Source of the DNA: an uncultured Oscillospiraceae bacterium
Lineage (GTDB): Bacteria; Bacillota; Clostridia; Oscillospirales; Ruminococcaceae
Reading direction: 5' to 3'
Assembly (NCBI GenBank): GCA_910587335.1
Contig: CAJUMG010000002.1
Location: 27,495-91,494, forward strand
Length of the DNA stretch: 64,000 nucleotides
How positions within the stretch are numbered: position 1 is the first letter of the stretch; every line of letters starts with the position of its first letter. This document shows, in pieces, positions 33,965 through 44,365 of this stretch. The notes beneath the pieces were generated by a model that did no database searches, had not been told where the DNA came from, and saw only the letters and a program-made list of their open reading frames with translations. Position numbers and translations under genes: made by a program.

Positions 33965-36613
33965 TTAATCTTTAATCATCTGGGCCAGCATGGCGGGAAC
34001 GCCGGCCAATACTTCATCCAGCCTAAATATATCCGTAACGCCGCCCTGCGCCTGTTCGGGACGGCCGCCGCCTTTGCCGCCCAGCTGGGCCGTAAGCTGC
34101 CGGATCAAATTGCCCGCATGGGCGCCTTTTTTCACCGCCTCATCGCCACAGACGGCAAACACCGTTGCCTTTTCGCCTAAAAGGCTGGCAAATACGGCTA
34201 CCATCTTGGGTGCGTTTGCCCGGACCTGGTCGCACATAGCCTTGACCGCTTCCGGCGCAGTACCGGTGAAGCCGGCGAAAATCACCTTACAGCCTTTGAC
34301 TTCCGCTGCGCTTTCGAACAGACCTTCAATGCGCATATCGGCGATTTTATGCTGCAAAACCTCGATTTCCTTTTCCTTTTCCTTTAACTGGACCGCCATA
34401 GACTCCGCCTTCTGGGGCAGCTCCGAAGGACTGCCCGCCTTCAGGCTTTCACAGGTGCGGGCCAGCAGGCTTTCATTTTGACGGATCAGCTCCAGCACGC
34501 CGGTTCCGGTGGCCGCTTCGATCCGGCGGACGCCGGCGGCAACCGAAGATTCGGAGACGATTTTAAATAGTCCAATACGGGCGGTGTTGGAAATATGGGT
34601 GCCGCCGCACAGCTCCACCGATTTGCCGGAGACATTGCAGACCCGGACAGTCTCGCCGTATTTCTCCCCGAACAGGGCCATGGCGCCCAGCTTTTTCGCG
34701 TCGGCAATAGGCATCTCTGTAACCGTTACATCATATGCGCCCAAAATCAGCTGGTTGACCCTTTTCTCCGTCTGGGCAAGCTCCTCCGGCGTCATGGCGG
34801 AAAAATGGGTAAAGTCAAACCGGCAGCGGTGGTCATCGACCATCGAACCCGCCTGCTGGACATGGGTGCCCAGCACCTGGCGCAGCGCCGCCTGAAGAAG
34901 GTGGCAGGCTGTGTGGTTGCGCATGATGGCAAGCCGCCGTTCCTCGTCTATGATCGTTTCGACAGAGTCTCCCACATTCATCAGGCCGCTTTTCATCACA
35001 CCCAGGTGTAAGAACTGGCCGGTAGGGGACTTTTTACAGTCCTTGACCCGGAAAATGGATTTACCATGGACGATGATACCGCTGTCCCCCACCTGGCCGC
35101 CGCTTTCCGCGTAGAACGGGGTGCGGTCCAGCACGATAGTAGCTTTCATGCCCTCGGTCAGCGATTCCACCGGCTTGCCATCTTCATCCAGTACAGCCAG
35201 GACCGTACCGGTATGCCGGGTCTTTTCGTAGCCGACAAATTCAGCCTTGCCCTCTACCTCCGGCGCGTCGTTGGTATCCCAGCCGCTGACATCCTTTCTG
35301 GCGTCTCGGGCGCGCTTTTTCTGCTCGCCCATCAGCCGGAAGAACGCTTCCTCATCCAGCCGCAGGCCCTGTTCGGCCAAAATCTCCTTGGTCAGGTCGA
35401 TGGGGAAGCCGAAGGTATCGTACAAGCGGAAGGCGTCCTCGCCGGAGAAGACGGCGTTGATCCGGTCGGAGCTGATTTTATCCATGATACCGGTTAAAAT
35501 CTCCATGCCCTGATCGATGGTTTTGGAAAAGCGCTCCTCTTCTACCTTTAACACCTTGATAATATAATCCTTTTTCTCCTCCAGCTCCGGATAGGCCGAG
35601 GCGTTTTCGGCAATCACCGTCTCGCAGACCTGGTACAAAAACGGGTGGGTAATGCCCAAAAGCCGTCCGTGGCGGGCGGCACGGCGCAGAAGGCGGCGCA
35701 GGACATAGCCCCGTCCCTCGTTGGAGGGGACCACCCCGTCGCCCACCATAAAGGTGGTACTGCGGATATGGTCGGTAATGACGCGCAAGGAGATATCCGC
35801 CTTTGCATCCTCGCCGTAATGGGCGCCGGCAATGCGGCTGATATGCTTCATAATATTCTGAACGGTATCCACCTCAAAAAGGTTGCCCACATTCTGCATC
35901 ACGCAGGCCAGACGCTCCAGTCCCATGCCGGTGTCGATATTCGGCGGGTCTAACGGCGCGTAATGACCCTCGCCGTCGCTGTCGTACTGGGAAAAGACCA
36001 GGTTCCAGATTTCCATATACCGGTCACAGTCGCAGCCAACGCCGCAGGTGGGCTTGCCGCAGCCGAATTCGGGCCCCCGGTCAAAATAAATCTCGGAGCA
36101 GGGACCGCAGGGGCCGGAGCCATGCTCCCAGAAGTTATCCTCCTTGCCCAGACGGACAATGCGCTCCGGCGCAACGCCCACCTGTTTTGTCCAGATGTCA
36201 AACGCCTCGTCGTCATCCTGGTAGATGGAGACCCACAGCCGGTCCACCGGAATTTCCAGCACCTGGGTCAAAAACTCCCAGGCCCAGGCGGTCGCTTCCT
36301 TTTTAAAATAGTTGCCAAAGGAAAAGTTTCCCAGCATCTCAAAGTAGGTACCGTGGCGGGCAGTATGGCCGATATTGTCGATATCCGGGGTGCGGATACA
36401 CTTTTGGCAGGTGGTCACCCGCCGGTTGGGGGGCGTTTCCTGCCCCAGGAAAAATTTCTTCATCGGGGCCATGCCGGAATTGATGAGCAATAGGCTCTTA
36501 TCGTCGATGGGCACCAGCGGATAGCTGGGCAGCCGGGTGTGGTCCTTGCCCTCGAAAAAAGAGAGGAACTTCTCCCGCAGATCGTTTAAACCGGTCCATT
36601 TCATTTTGTTCAT
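33965..36613 (-). CDS. alaS: alanyl-tRNA synthetase
   Basis: 882 residues. Class II catalytic core at the N-terminus (FLSFFEGKDHTRLPSYPLVP), then the editing domain with HTACH and CGGTH zinc ligands, and a C-terminal DHHA1-like domain with GGGRPEQAQGG. Joins alanine to tRNA-Ala and clears mischarged Ser/Gly. A T-box leader lies upstream, so expression should follow the charging level of tRNA-Ala. Confidence 0.97.
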   Translation of the reverse strand: MNKMKWTGLNDLREKFLSFFEGKDHTRLPSYPLVPIDDKSLLLINSGMAPMKKFFLGQETPPNRRVTTCQKCIRTPDIDNIGHTARHGTYFEMLGNFSFGNYFKKEATAWAWEFLTQVLEIPVDRLWVSIYQDDDEAFDIWTKQVGVAPERIVRLGKEDNFWEHGSGPCGPCSEIYFDRGPEFGCGKPTCGVGCDCDRYMEIWNLVFSQYDSDGEGHYAPLDPPNIDTGMGLERLACVMQNVGNLFEVDTVQNIMKHISRIAGAHYGEDAKADISLRVITDHIRSTTFMVGDGVVPSNEGRGYVLRRLLRRAARHGRLLGITHPFLYQVCETVIAENASAYPELEEKKDYIIKVLKVEEERFSKTIDQGMEILTGIMDKISSDRINAVFSGEDAFRLYDTFGFPIDLTKEILAEQGLRLDEEAFFRLMGEQKKRARDARKDVSGWDTNDAPEVEGKAEFVGYEKTRHTGTVLAVLDEDGKPVESLTEGMKATIVLDRTPFYAESGGQVGDSGIIVHGKSIFRVKDCKKSPTGQFLHLGVMKSGLMNVGDSVETIIDEERRLAIMRNHTACHLLQAALRQVLGTHVQQAGSMVDDHRCRFDFTHFSAMTPEELAQTEKRVNQLILGAYDVTVTEMPIADAKKLGAMALFGEKYGETVRVCNVSGKSVELCGGTHISNTARIGLFKIVSESSVAAGVRRIEAATGTGVLELIRQNESLLARTCESLKAGSPSELPQKAESMAVQLKEKEKEIEVLQHKIADMRIEGLFESAAEVKGCKVIFAGFTGTAPEAVKAMCDQVRANAPKMVAVFASLLGEKATVFAVCGDEAVKKGAHAGNLIRQLTAQLGGKGGGRPEQAQGGVTDIFRLDEVLAGVPAMLAQMIKD

Positions 36614-36895
36614 CCTGCTTTCTTTCGTTATGGTCTTTTCGGTGGCGGCAAAAGAAAACGCTCCGCCCCAGAAAATCTGGGACGAAGCGGTCAGCTCCGC
36701 GGTACCACCCGTATTACGCCGCCAAAGGTGGCAGCGTCGCTTAAAAGCCTGTAACGGAGGCCAGCCGTCGGCGCTTGATATCGCGCCGCTGCTCCAAGAT
36801 GGCGTGTGTCCGCGCTTTGGAAGGGCTTACAGCCGGCGGCCCCTCTCTCTTTAGGCAAAACGGTCGGACACTGGTCTTTTCAGCGCATTCTTACA
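36614..36895 (-). promoter_or_regulatory. T-box riboswitch leader of alaS
   Basis: On the minus strand the T-box core GGGTGGTACCGCG is at 36698-36710, within the antiterminator. The competing terminator stem is at 36659-36689 (CGCTTCGTCCCAG with CTGGGGCGGAGCG, G-U pairs included) followed by TTTTCTTTT. The 5' part forms a large GC-rich stem I region with an AGAGAGAGG start. Uncharged tRNA-Ala should stabilise the antiterminator and let alaS be read. Confidence 0.9.
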
Positions 36896-36901
36896 GATAC
36901 T

Positions 36902-36931
36902 ATTATAAACACACCACGCCAAAAATGTCAA
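36902..36931 (-). promoter_or_regulatory. consensus sigma-A promoter for the alaS leader
   Basis: Minus strand: TTGACA at 36926-36931, an 18-nt spacer, and TATAAT at 36902-36907. Both boxes match the consensus fully. Confidence 0.85.
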
Positions 36932-37043
36932 TGGGAAAGTTTTTGCAATTATTAGAGAAAGACGCTTTCACTAATAAATCCGCCTTATACCGTTTGGACT
37001 CGGTCCATCTGGAATTTACATTGGCGGAATAATCCACCCCTTG

Positions 37044-37080
37044 AACGGGCCGTTACGGATGCTTGTAACGGCCCGTTTTA
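37044..37080 (+). terminator. terminator-like hairpin in the glpK upstream region
   Basis: AACGGGCCGTTAC pairs perfectly with GTAACGGCCCGTT across 8 nt and is followed by TTAAAA. It lies about 145 nt upstream of glpK and no plus-strand gene precedes it, so it may be an attenuator in a glpK leader rather than a gene end. Confidence 0.6.
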
Positions 37081-37224
37081 AAATATGGGCTTCTTTTGTC
37101 CCTAACACACCTTTGGGACTGGACCGGCGGCTCTTCTGCTGCTATACTGGTTTATATCAGCCGGCGGGATTTTGGAAAGCGGGCCGGAAACTGGCAGTCA
37201 AGACAAAACGAGGTGCGAAACAAC

Positions 37225-38718
<1,494 letters not shown>

Positions 38719-38721
38719 CAC

Positions 38722-40893
38722 ATGGGGACAGATTACAAAACGGACGAAAGAAAGGGCGGCCCTTCCCTCCAGGAAAATAGAAGGATCATTCGGCGGCCGC
38801 TGTGTTGGATCGGGCTGATTCTCTTTCTCTGTGCGGCGGCGTTTTGTATTCTCTATCCGGGAAGTGGATGGCTGCTCCCTGTCTGCATTTTGTTGGGAAC
38901 GGGCGGGATCATCTGTCTCATCCGGCAAAGGAACCGCCCCTTTGCGCCCTTTTTCTTCGCCGCTGTTTTCATGTTTGTGTATTGTGTTCTTTTTGGAAGG
39001 TTCGCCGCAAAACCGGCTCTTTCCCTGTCCGGACAGACGCTTTTTCTTTCCGGCGACGTAATCGAAGCCGGCGGGTCCTCCTTTCTGCTGGATGGCAAGA
39101 CCCAGAGCGGTCAGCGTATAAAGGTACAGGTCTGGTGCAGTACGGATGAGGCGCCGGACCGGTTCCAACAGTTTTTCGGATCGGTGCAGCTATCCGAAAT
39201 CACCGCCACCGACCGGTTTGACAGTGAAAGCTACTACCGCTCCCGCGGCGTCTATCTGCAAGGGCAGATGCTGTCCGGCGAATTTACGACGCCCGGCTTC
39301 TATCCACCTTGGACATGGCCAGGGCGGTTAAGCGATTCTCTCTGCCGTAAGATTCGATCCATGCTGCCAAAAGAAGCGAGCGGGCTTGTCTGCGCAGTAA
39401 TTCTGGGCAACCGCTCCTATCTGTCGGAGGAATCCTATCAGCTGTTTCAGCAGCTGGGCATTGGACATCTTTTGGCGGTCAGCGGCATACATCTTACCCT
39501 TTTAACCGGGATGTTCTCTCGGGTGGTGAATCGTTTTCTCCGCCGAAGGACGGCAAAGCTTTTACTGTCCATGGGTTTTGTGCTGTTTTATATGCTCTTA
39601 ACCGGTTTGGGTCCCAGTGTGTCCCGGGCGGGCATAATGCTGCTTTTGTCCTATCTGGCGCAGCTGATTTCCCGCCGGGTCGATCCGCCCACCAGCTTGG
39701 GCACAGCTGTTTTGCTCATGCTTTTATGGAATCCCTTTTTGGCGATGAACACCGGCTTTCAGCTTTCGGTCTGTTCCACCATCGGCGTGCGGATTTTAGC
39801 GGGGCCTTTAGTGGATAAGCTTTGCTCCCCAAAAGGGAGAAAGCTGCCAGTTCCCCTCTCCCGCTTGATCGAAGCCTTTTGCGTCGCCTTATGCGCCTAC
39901 GCATGTACCCTGCCGCTGACGGTGCTGTATGACGGACAGCTGATCCCCATGGCCATTCCCGCCAATTTACTGCTTTCTCCCCTGTTCGTTCCGTTGTTGG
40001 CGCTATCCGCCGGATTCGTATTTTTTGGATCTATTCCGATTATAGGGCCTATTCTCGCGTATTGTGTGCGCCTTCTGGTCGGGATTTTTCTAAGGCTGGC
40101 TGGTCTTCTGGTTCAAATCGGACCAAAGCCCATTTACTGGAGCGGGGTGGCGCCGGTCATCTGCACGGTCTGCCTCGCGGCGGTGATCGCTTATGGCGCG
40201 GTGAAAAGAGACCGGCAGCGCTTTGCCGCTCTTTTGTGTCTGGCTGTGGTAGTCTGCGGCTGTTCGGTCAGCACACAGGCGCTGGTGGAAAACCGGCAGG
40301 TGTCCTGCTACACCGCCGCTTTCGACAAAAGGCTATTGCAGATTTTCTCCTATGATAAACACGCTGTGGTCATCGGACATCTGTCCAGCCAAGCCCAAAT
40401 GGAACAGGCGGCGCTGGAGCTGAAAAGGGCGGGCGTTTCGGTCATCGACGCACTGATTCTTCTGCCGGTGAACGGCAGGCCGCGGGTATCTCTTTCCGGG
40501 CTGACAAGAGAATTTTCGGTCGAAGCGGTCCTTGTCTCCCCGGCGGACTCTCTCACCACCCAGGCGGAGGAAAGCTTGTCCGGCGCCCACATCTATGACT
40601 TTTCCGTTTGTGTCTCTTTTTGGCAGACAGGCAGCGTTCGTTTATCAGAAGATGGGGCGGCGGATATCCGCATCGGTACAAAAAAGCTGTTAATTTTACC
40701 CGCGGATTGTGCTATACTGTATGAAACAGATTCTTGCTGGGATCTTGCGGTCACCGCCTGGGACATCCCGCCGCCGGTAGAAGCTAAGGCGCTGCTTTGC
40801 GCCCGGAACTTCTGGGGAAAGGAACGGGAAAATCCCAACGCCTATCTGCTGTCCTATGGACGCGGAGTCCGTTACCGCATCCCACTAAAATAA
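38722..40893 (+). CDS. comEC: ComEC/Rec2-type DNA uptake channel
   Basis: 723 residues. Two N-terminal helices, an OB-like outer domain (about residues 100-200), then the competence domain with LGIGHLLAVSGIHLTLLTGM and seven or more helices (about 225-500). The C-terminal region sits where ComEC has its metallo-beta-lactamase domain, but DVGQGD and HxHxDH are absent; the equivalent stretch reads ALILLPVNGRP. The nuclease function therefore looks lost. It starts 3 nt after glpK and is followed by holA, the usual comEC-holA order. Confidence 0.88.
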   Translation: MGTDYKTDERKGGPSLQENRRIIRRPLCWIGLILFLCAAAFCILYPGSGWLLPVCILLGTGGIICLIRQRNRPFAPFFFAAVFMFVYCVLFGRFAAKPALSLSGQTLFLSGDVIEAGGSSFLLDGKTQSGQRIKVQVWCSTDEAPDRFQQFFGSVQLSEITATDRFDSESYYRSRGVYLQGQMLSGEFTTPGFYPPWTWPGRLSDSLCRKIRSMLPKEASGLVCAVILGNRSYLSEESYQLFQQLGIGHLLAVSGIHLTLLTGMFSRVVNRFLRRRTAKLLLSMGFVLFYMLLTGLGPSVSRAGIMLLLSYLAQLISRRVDPPTSLGTAVLLMLLWNPFLAMNTGFQLSVCSTIGVRILAGPLVDKLCSPKGRKLPVPLSRLIEAFCVALCAYACTLPLTVLYDGQLIPMAIPANLLLSPLFVPLLALSAGFVFFGSIPIIGPILAYCVRLLVGIFLRLAGLLVQIGPKPIYWSGVAPVICTVCLAAVIAYGAVKRDRQRFAALLCLAVVVCGCSVSTQALVENRQVSCYTAAFDKRLLQIFSYDKHAVVIGHLSSQAQMEQAALELKRAGVSVIDALILLPVNGRPRVSLSGLTREFSVEAVLVSPADSLTTQAEESLSGAHIYDFSVCVSFWQTGSVRLSEDGAADIRIGTKKLLILPADCAILYETDSCWDLAVTAWDIPPPVEAKALLCARNFWGKERENPNAYLLSYGRGVRYRIPLK

Positions 40894-40937
40894 GCCTTAT
40901 TTCTTTTTTTAAGCACAAAAAGGAGGTCGGACCGGCC

Positions 40938-41993
40938 ATGCGCTTTGAAGACGAGCAATCACTTTTGCGCCACATAAAAGAAGAACCCTGCCTGCCGGTT
41001 TACCTTTTGTACGGCCAGCAGAGCTATCTTGTGCGGCTGTATGCCAAGAAGCTGCGGGAAAAGGTTTTGTCCCCCGCTTCGGCGGACTGGAATTTTACCC
41101 GGTTCGAAGCCTCCCGCACCGGGATTGACGAGCTTTCCGACGCGCTGGAAAGCGTTTGTTTCTCCGGCGGGACTCGGTGTGTGCAGCTGACCGATCTGGA
41201 GGCGGACAAGCTTTCCGCCGCCGAATGGTCCAAGCTCAAGGAGCGGCTGAGCGCCTTTCCCCAGGATACGGTGCTGATTATCAGCCAACAAAATATCCCG
41301 GTGGACGCCAAAAAATCCGCCCGCTGGAAAGCCGTGAGCAAGGCGGTGGAGAGTCTTGGCGCAGTGGCCGTTTTAGATAAGCGCTCCCGGCGGGACACGG
41401 TCCGGTTTTTAACCGCTCTTTGCCAGAAAAGCGGCTGCGCCATTGCTCCGGCGCTGTGCGAGGAGCTGATCGACCGCTGCGGTGACGATATGCTGGTACT
41501 GACCCAGGAGGTCCAAAAGCTGTGCGCCTATCAGGGCGAAGGGGAGATCGCCGCCGCGGCGTTAGAAAAGCTGAGTATCCGCCAGCTGGACGCCAATGTA
41601 TTCGATCTGGCCCGGCGGATTCTGGGGAAAAACCTTTCCGGTGCGCTGGAAAATCTACAGGAGCTATTGGACATGGGGAGTGAACCGGTGGCGGTTTTAG
41701 GGGCGCTGAACGCCTCCTTTATTGATCTGTACCGCTGTAAGACCGCCCGGGAGCAAGGGCTGTCCGCCGCCGATGTCACCGGTGCGTTTTCCTATAAAGG
41801 CCGGGAATTCCGGGTAAAGAACGCCATGCGGGATGTGGACCGGTTTACCCGCAGGCAGCTGGCCCGCTGCATTTCTCTGCTGGCCGAAACCGACTATCAG
41901 CTAAAAAGCAGCCGCACCGATCCCCAAATTTTGATGCAGGAGGCGGTGGTTCGCCTGTTTTTGACTTTGCACCGGCAGGGGGAAGCGGTATGA
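40938..41993 (+). CDS. holA: DNA polymerase III delta subunit
   Basis: 351 residues. The clamp-loader delta subunit opening YLLYGQQSYLVRLYAKKL, domain III with LDANVFDLARRILGKN and SYKGREFRVKNA. Opens the sliding clamp during loading. ATG 40938 follows AAAAGGAGG at a slightly long distance; the in-frame upstream extension lies in comEC. Overlaps rnmV by 4 nt. Confidence 0.93.
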   Translation: MRFEDEQSLLRHIKEEPCLPVYLLYGQQSYLVRLYAKKLREKVLSPASADWNFTRFEASRTGIDELSDALESVCFSGGTRCVQLTDLEADKLSAAEWSKLKERLSAFPQDTVLIISQQNIPVDAKKSARWKAVSKAVESLGAVAVLDKRSRRDTVRFLTALCQKSGCAIAPALCEELIDRCGDDMLVLTQEVQKLCAYQGEGEIAAAALEKLSIRQLDANVFDLARRILGKNLSGALENLQELLDMGSEPVAVLGALNASFIDLYRCKTAREQGLSAADVTGAFSYKGREFRVKNAMRDVDRFTRRQLARCISLLAETDYQLKSSRTDPQILMQEAVVRLFLTLHRQGEAV

Positions 41994-42577
41994 TCCATCT
42001 TCGCCAAGCCATTGTGGTGGAGGGCAAATACGATAAGATCCGGTTGGCGCCTTTGGTGGACGCGCCGATTCTGGTCACCGGGGGCTTTCGGATTTTTAAA
42101 GACCGGGAGAAGCTGGCGCTTCTTCGCCGTCTGGCCCAGCAGGACGGCATTTTGATCCTGACCGACTCGGACACAGCGGGCTTTCGAATCCGCGGTTACA
42201 TTAAATCCGCTATTCCAAAGGGGAAAATCTACCACGCCTATATTCCCGAAATTTTGGGCAAGGAGCCGCGGAAGGACCATCCCTCCAAGGAGGGGACGCT
42301 TGGGGTAGAGGGGATGAGCCGGGAGATCTTGGCCGCAGCGCTTAAAAAAAGCGGCGTACTGTTTGCCGAGGGGCCGAAAAAGGACCCGATCACCCGGGTG
42401 GATCTGTACGAAGCCGGCCTTTCCGGTGGGCCGGACAGCAGCAAAAAAAGGCTGGCTCTTTTGCGGGAACTGAACCTGCCCCGGTATCTGTCCGCCTCCG
42501 CTTTGCTGGAAGCGGTTAACGCACTGATGGACCGGGACGTTTTTTTCCAGACGATCGAACAGCTGGATTCGGAATGA
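41990..42577 (+). CDS. rnmV: ribonuclease M5
   Basis: 195 residues with an N-terminal TOPRIM domain: VVEGKYDKIRL (catalytic Glu), ILTDSDTAGFRIRG (Asp-x-Asp). A C-terminal helical half of RNase M5 type follows. Matures 5S rRNA in low-GC Firmicutes. Translation is coupled to holA by a 4-nt overlap. Confidence 0.93.
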   Translation: MIHLRQAIVVEGKYDKIRLAPLVDAPILVTGGFRIFKDREKLALLRRLAQQDGILILTDSDTAGFRIRGYIKSAIPKGKIYHAYIPEILGKEPRKDHPSKEGTLGVEGMSREILAAALKKSGVLFAEGPKKDPITRVDLYEAGLSGGPDSSKKRLALLRELNLPRYLSASALLEAVNALMDRDVFFQTIEQLDSE

Positions 42578-42604
42578 CGGCAGCGTATAGAAGGGAGAAT
42601 TTTT

Positions 42605-42976
42605 GTGCTTTTTACAGGCTATTGCAAAACGTTTTCTACCCAAAATGAGGGTCAGTATGATACCATCGGCGCCTTCTGGGACCAAATGTCCGCCCGGTTT
42701 GGCCGGGAAAATTTAAGAGGGCTGGGCTTTGGCTGGAAACAAAACACCATCGAATATTGTATCGGTCTTCGAGAAGGGGAGATCGGTCCCGCTCTGGAGG
42801 TGGATGGCGCCGTTTACCGGCAGGTATCGCTGCCAGATGAGGGCTGGCTTTCCTATACGGGAAAAACCGATGAGCTGCCTTTGCTGTACGACGAAATTTA
42901 TCGGGATGGCGCGCTTTTATATGAAATCGAGTTGTTTGGGGAGGACGGCGGCTGTCAAATCCTCATCTACCGTTAA
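42605..42976 (+). CDS. GyrI-like/effector-binding domain protein
   Basis: 123 residues, GTG start after GAAGGGA. The order of strands and the F-W-x-x...YCIG, ELPLLYDEIY and YEIELF segments resemble stand-alone effector-binding (GyrI-like, SRPBCC-type) domains. Such proteins bind small hydrophobic ligands. No DNA-binding part. The match is by overall pattern, not by a fixed motif. Confidence 0.6.
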   Translation: MLFTGYCKTFSTQNEGQYDTIGAFWDQMSARFGRENLRGLGFGWKQNTIEYCIGLREGEIGPALEVDGAVYRQVSLPDEGWLSYTGKTDELPLLYDEIYRDGALLYEIELFGEDGGCQILIYR

Positions 42977-43011
42977 AAAGTGCCGCGAAAATACAAAAAA
43001 GGGGGGATTTC

Positions 43012-44346
43012 ATGCAGCTGACATCGCTTAGCTTTCTTTATCTGTTTCTGCCCGCTTCCCTGGCGGTGTACTATTTGTTTCCCCGGCGGATGCGGTACGG
43101 TGTGCTGCTTGGAATCTCCTTTATCTTTTTCCTGCTGGCCGACCTTCCCGCCCTATTGCTTCTGTCCTGTTCGGTGACAGCCGACTATGGGCTGGGGCTT
43201 TTGATGGAACGCTTTGAGGAGAAAAATCACCTGCGGCGAGCCATTATGCTTTTGATGGTAGGCAAAAACCTCTGCCTATTTTTGGGCGTTTTCTGCTTTT
43301 GTCAGCTGCGCGGCGTCTCCGTTCCGTTGGGGCTTTCGGTCTGCACACTACTGGGCATCGGTTACGGGGTGGACATTTATAACGGCGAAGCGCTATATGA
43401 GCATAACTGGGCAAAATTCATGCTGGCCCACATCCTGTTTGTCAAGCTGCCTACCGGTCCGCTGGTCCGGTACCGAACCATTCGGGAGCAATTTGCCGAA
43501 AAAAAAGCAGATCTTGCGGGGATGTCCGAGCCGATCTGTCTGTTCATTCAAGGGGCGGCCAAGCAAATCCTTTTGGGTGCGCCTATGCAGCGGATGCATC
43601 AGTCTCTGATCGGTTTTTCTCCAGCGGAGCACTCGGTTTTTTCCCTGTGGCTCATGCCGTTATGCGCGGCTATGAACCTGTATTTTAGCCTGTCCGGCTA
43701 CTGCGATATGGCCCGGGGGCTGGGTGGAATGTTTGGAATCGATCTGCCGCGAAATTTTTACTATCCCTATCAGTCCCGCTCGGTGACCGATTTTGTAGGG
43801 CGATTTAACATTTCGGTCACCACCTATCTAAAAACCTACATTTATCATCCGTTGGGAGAGGATTCAGGCGGATTTGTCTCTACCGCGCTCAACATCGGAG
43901 TCGTTACCCTTTTATGGGGGCTTTGGTTTGGCCTTCGGATCAACTATCTTTTATGGGGCGCCTATTTTGTTCTGCTCATTTTGCTGGAACGCTCGGTCTG
44001 GGGAAAAATCCTCATCAAGCTGCCCACTTTTTTTTCGCGGATCTACACCTTTTCTCTGGTGCTTTTTTCCTTTGTCATCTTTAACGGGCGAAGTCTTGGA
44101 GAGAGCCTGTTCTTCCTTCGGGGCATGTTGGGACTGGGCGGTCTTGAACCTGCCAGTCCGTCTGTGCTGTATCTTGCCAGCCAGTACGCCCCTTATCTCG
44201 TTTTGGCCGTTTTATTCAGCACCAGTCTACCTCATTCCATCAAAAACACGCTCAAAAAAAAGTCCCAGGCGGCGGCAGCCATTGCCGGTGCGCTCTGCTA
44301 CGGCATTTTGCTGGCTTTAACCACCGGGTTCATTCTGCACCCATAG
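43012..44346 (+). CDS. MBOAT-family membrane protein lacking catalytic histidines
   Basis: 444 residues and about 11 hydrophobic helices, of the AlgI/DltB family. The two family signatures are recognisable but altered: FWRRWHIS is FVGRFNIS (Asn266 for His) and GLWHG is GLWFG (Phe306 for the catalytic His). Active MBOATs transfer acyl groups to secreted polymers through that His. The gene is otherwise intact with a strong ribosome site (AAAGGGGGG), so it is probably expressed. It is followed after 19 nt by its expected DHHW partner. DltB at 3109-4239 keeps both histidines. Confidence 0.85.
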   Translation: MQLTSLSFLYLFLPASLAVYYLFPRRMRYGVLLGISFIFFLLADLPALLLLSCSVTADYGLGLLMERFEEKNHLRRAIMLLMVGKNLCLFLGVFCFCQLRGVSVPLGLSVCTLLGIGYGVDIYNGEALYEHNWAKFMLAHILFVKLPTGPLVRYRTIREQFAEKKADLAGMSEPICLFIQGAAKQILLGAPMQRMHQSLIGFSPAEHSVFSLWLMPLCAAMNLYFSLSGYCDMARGLGGMFGIDLPRNFYYPYQSRSVTDFVGRFNISVTTYLKTYIYHPLGEDSGGFVSTALNIGVVTLLWGLWFGLRINYLLWGAYFVLLILLERSVWGKILIKLPTFFSRIYTFSLVLFSFVIFNGRSLGESLFFLRGMLGLGGLEPASPSVLYLASQYAPYLVLAVLFSTSLPHSIKNTLKKKSQAAAAIAGALCYGILLALTTGFILHP

Positions 44347-44365
44347 TCTGAAGGGAGGAAAATCT

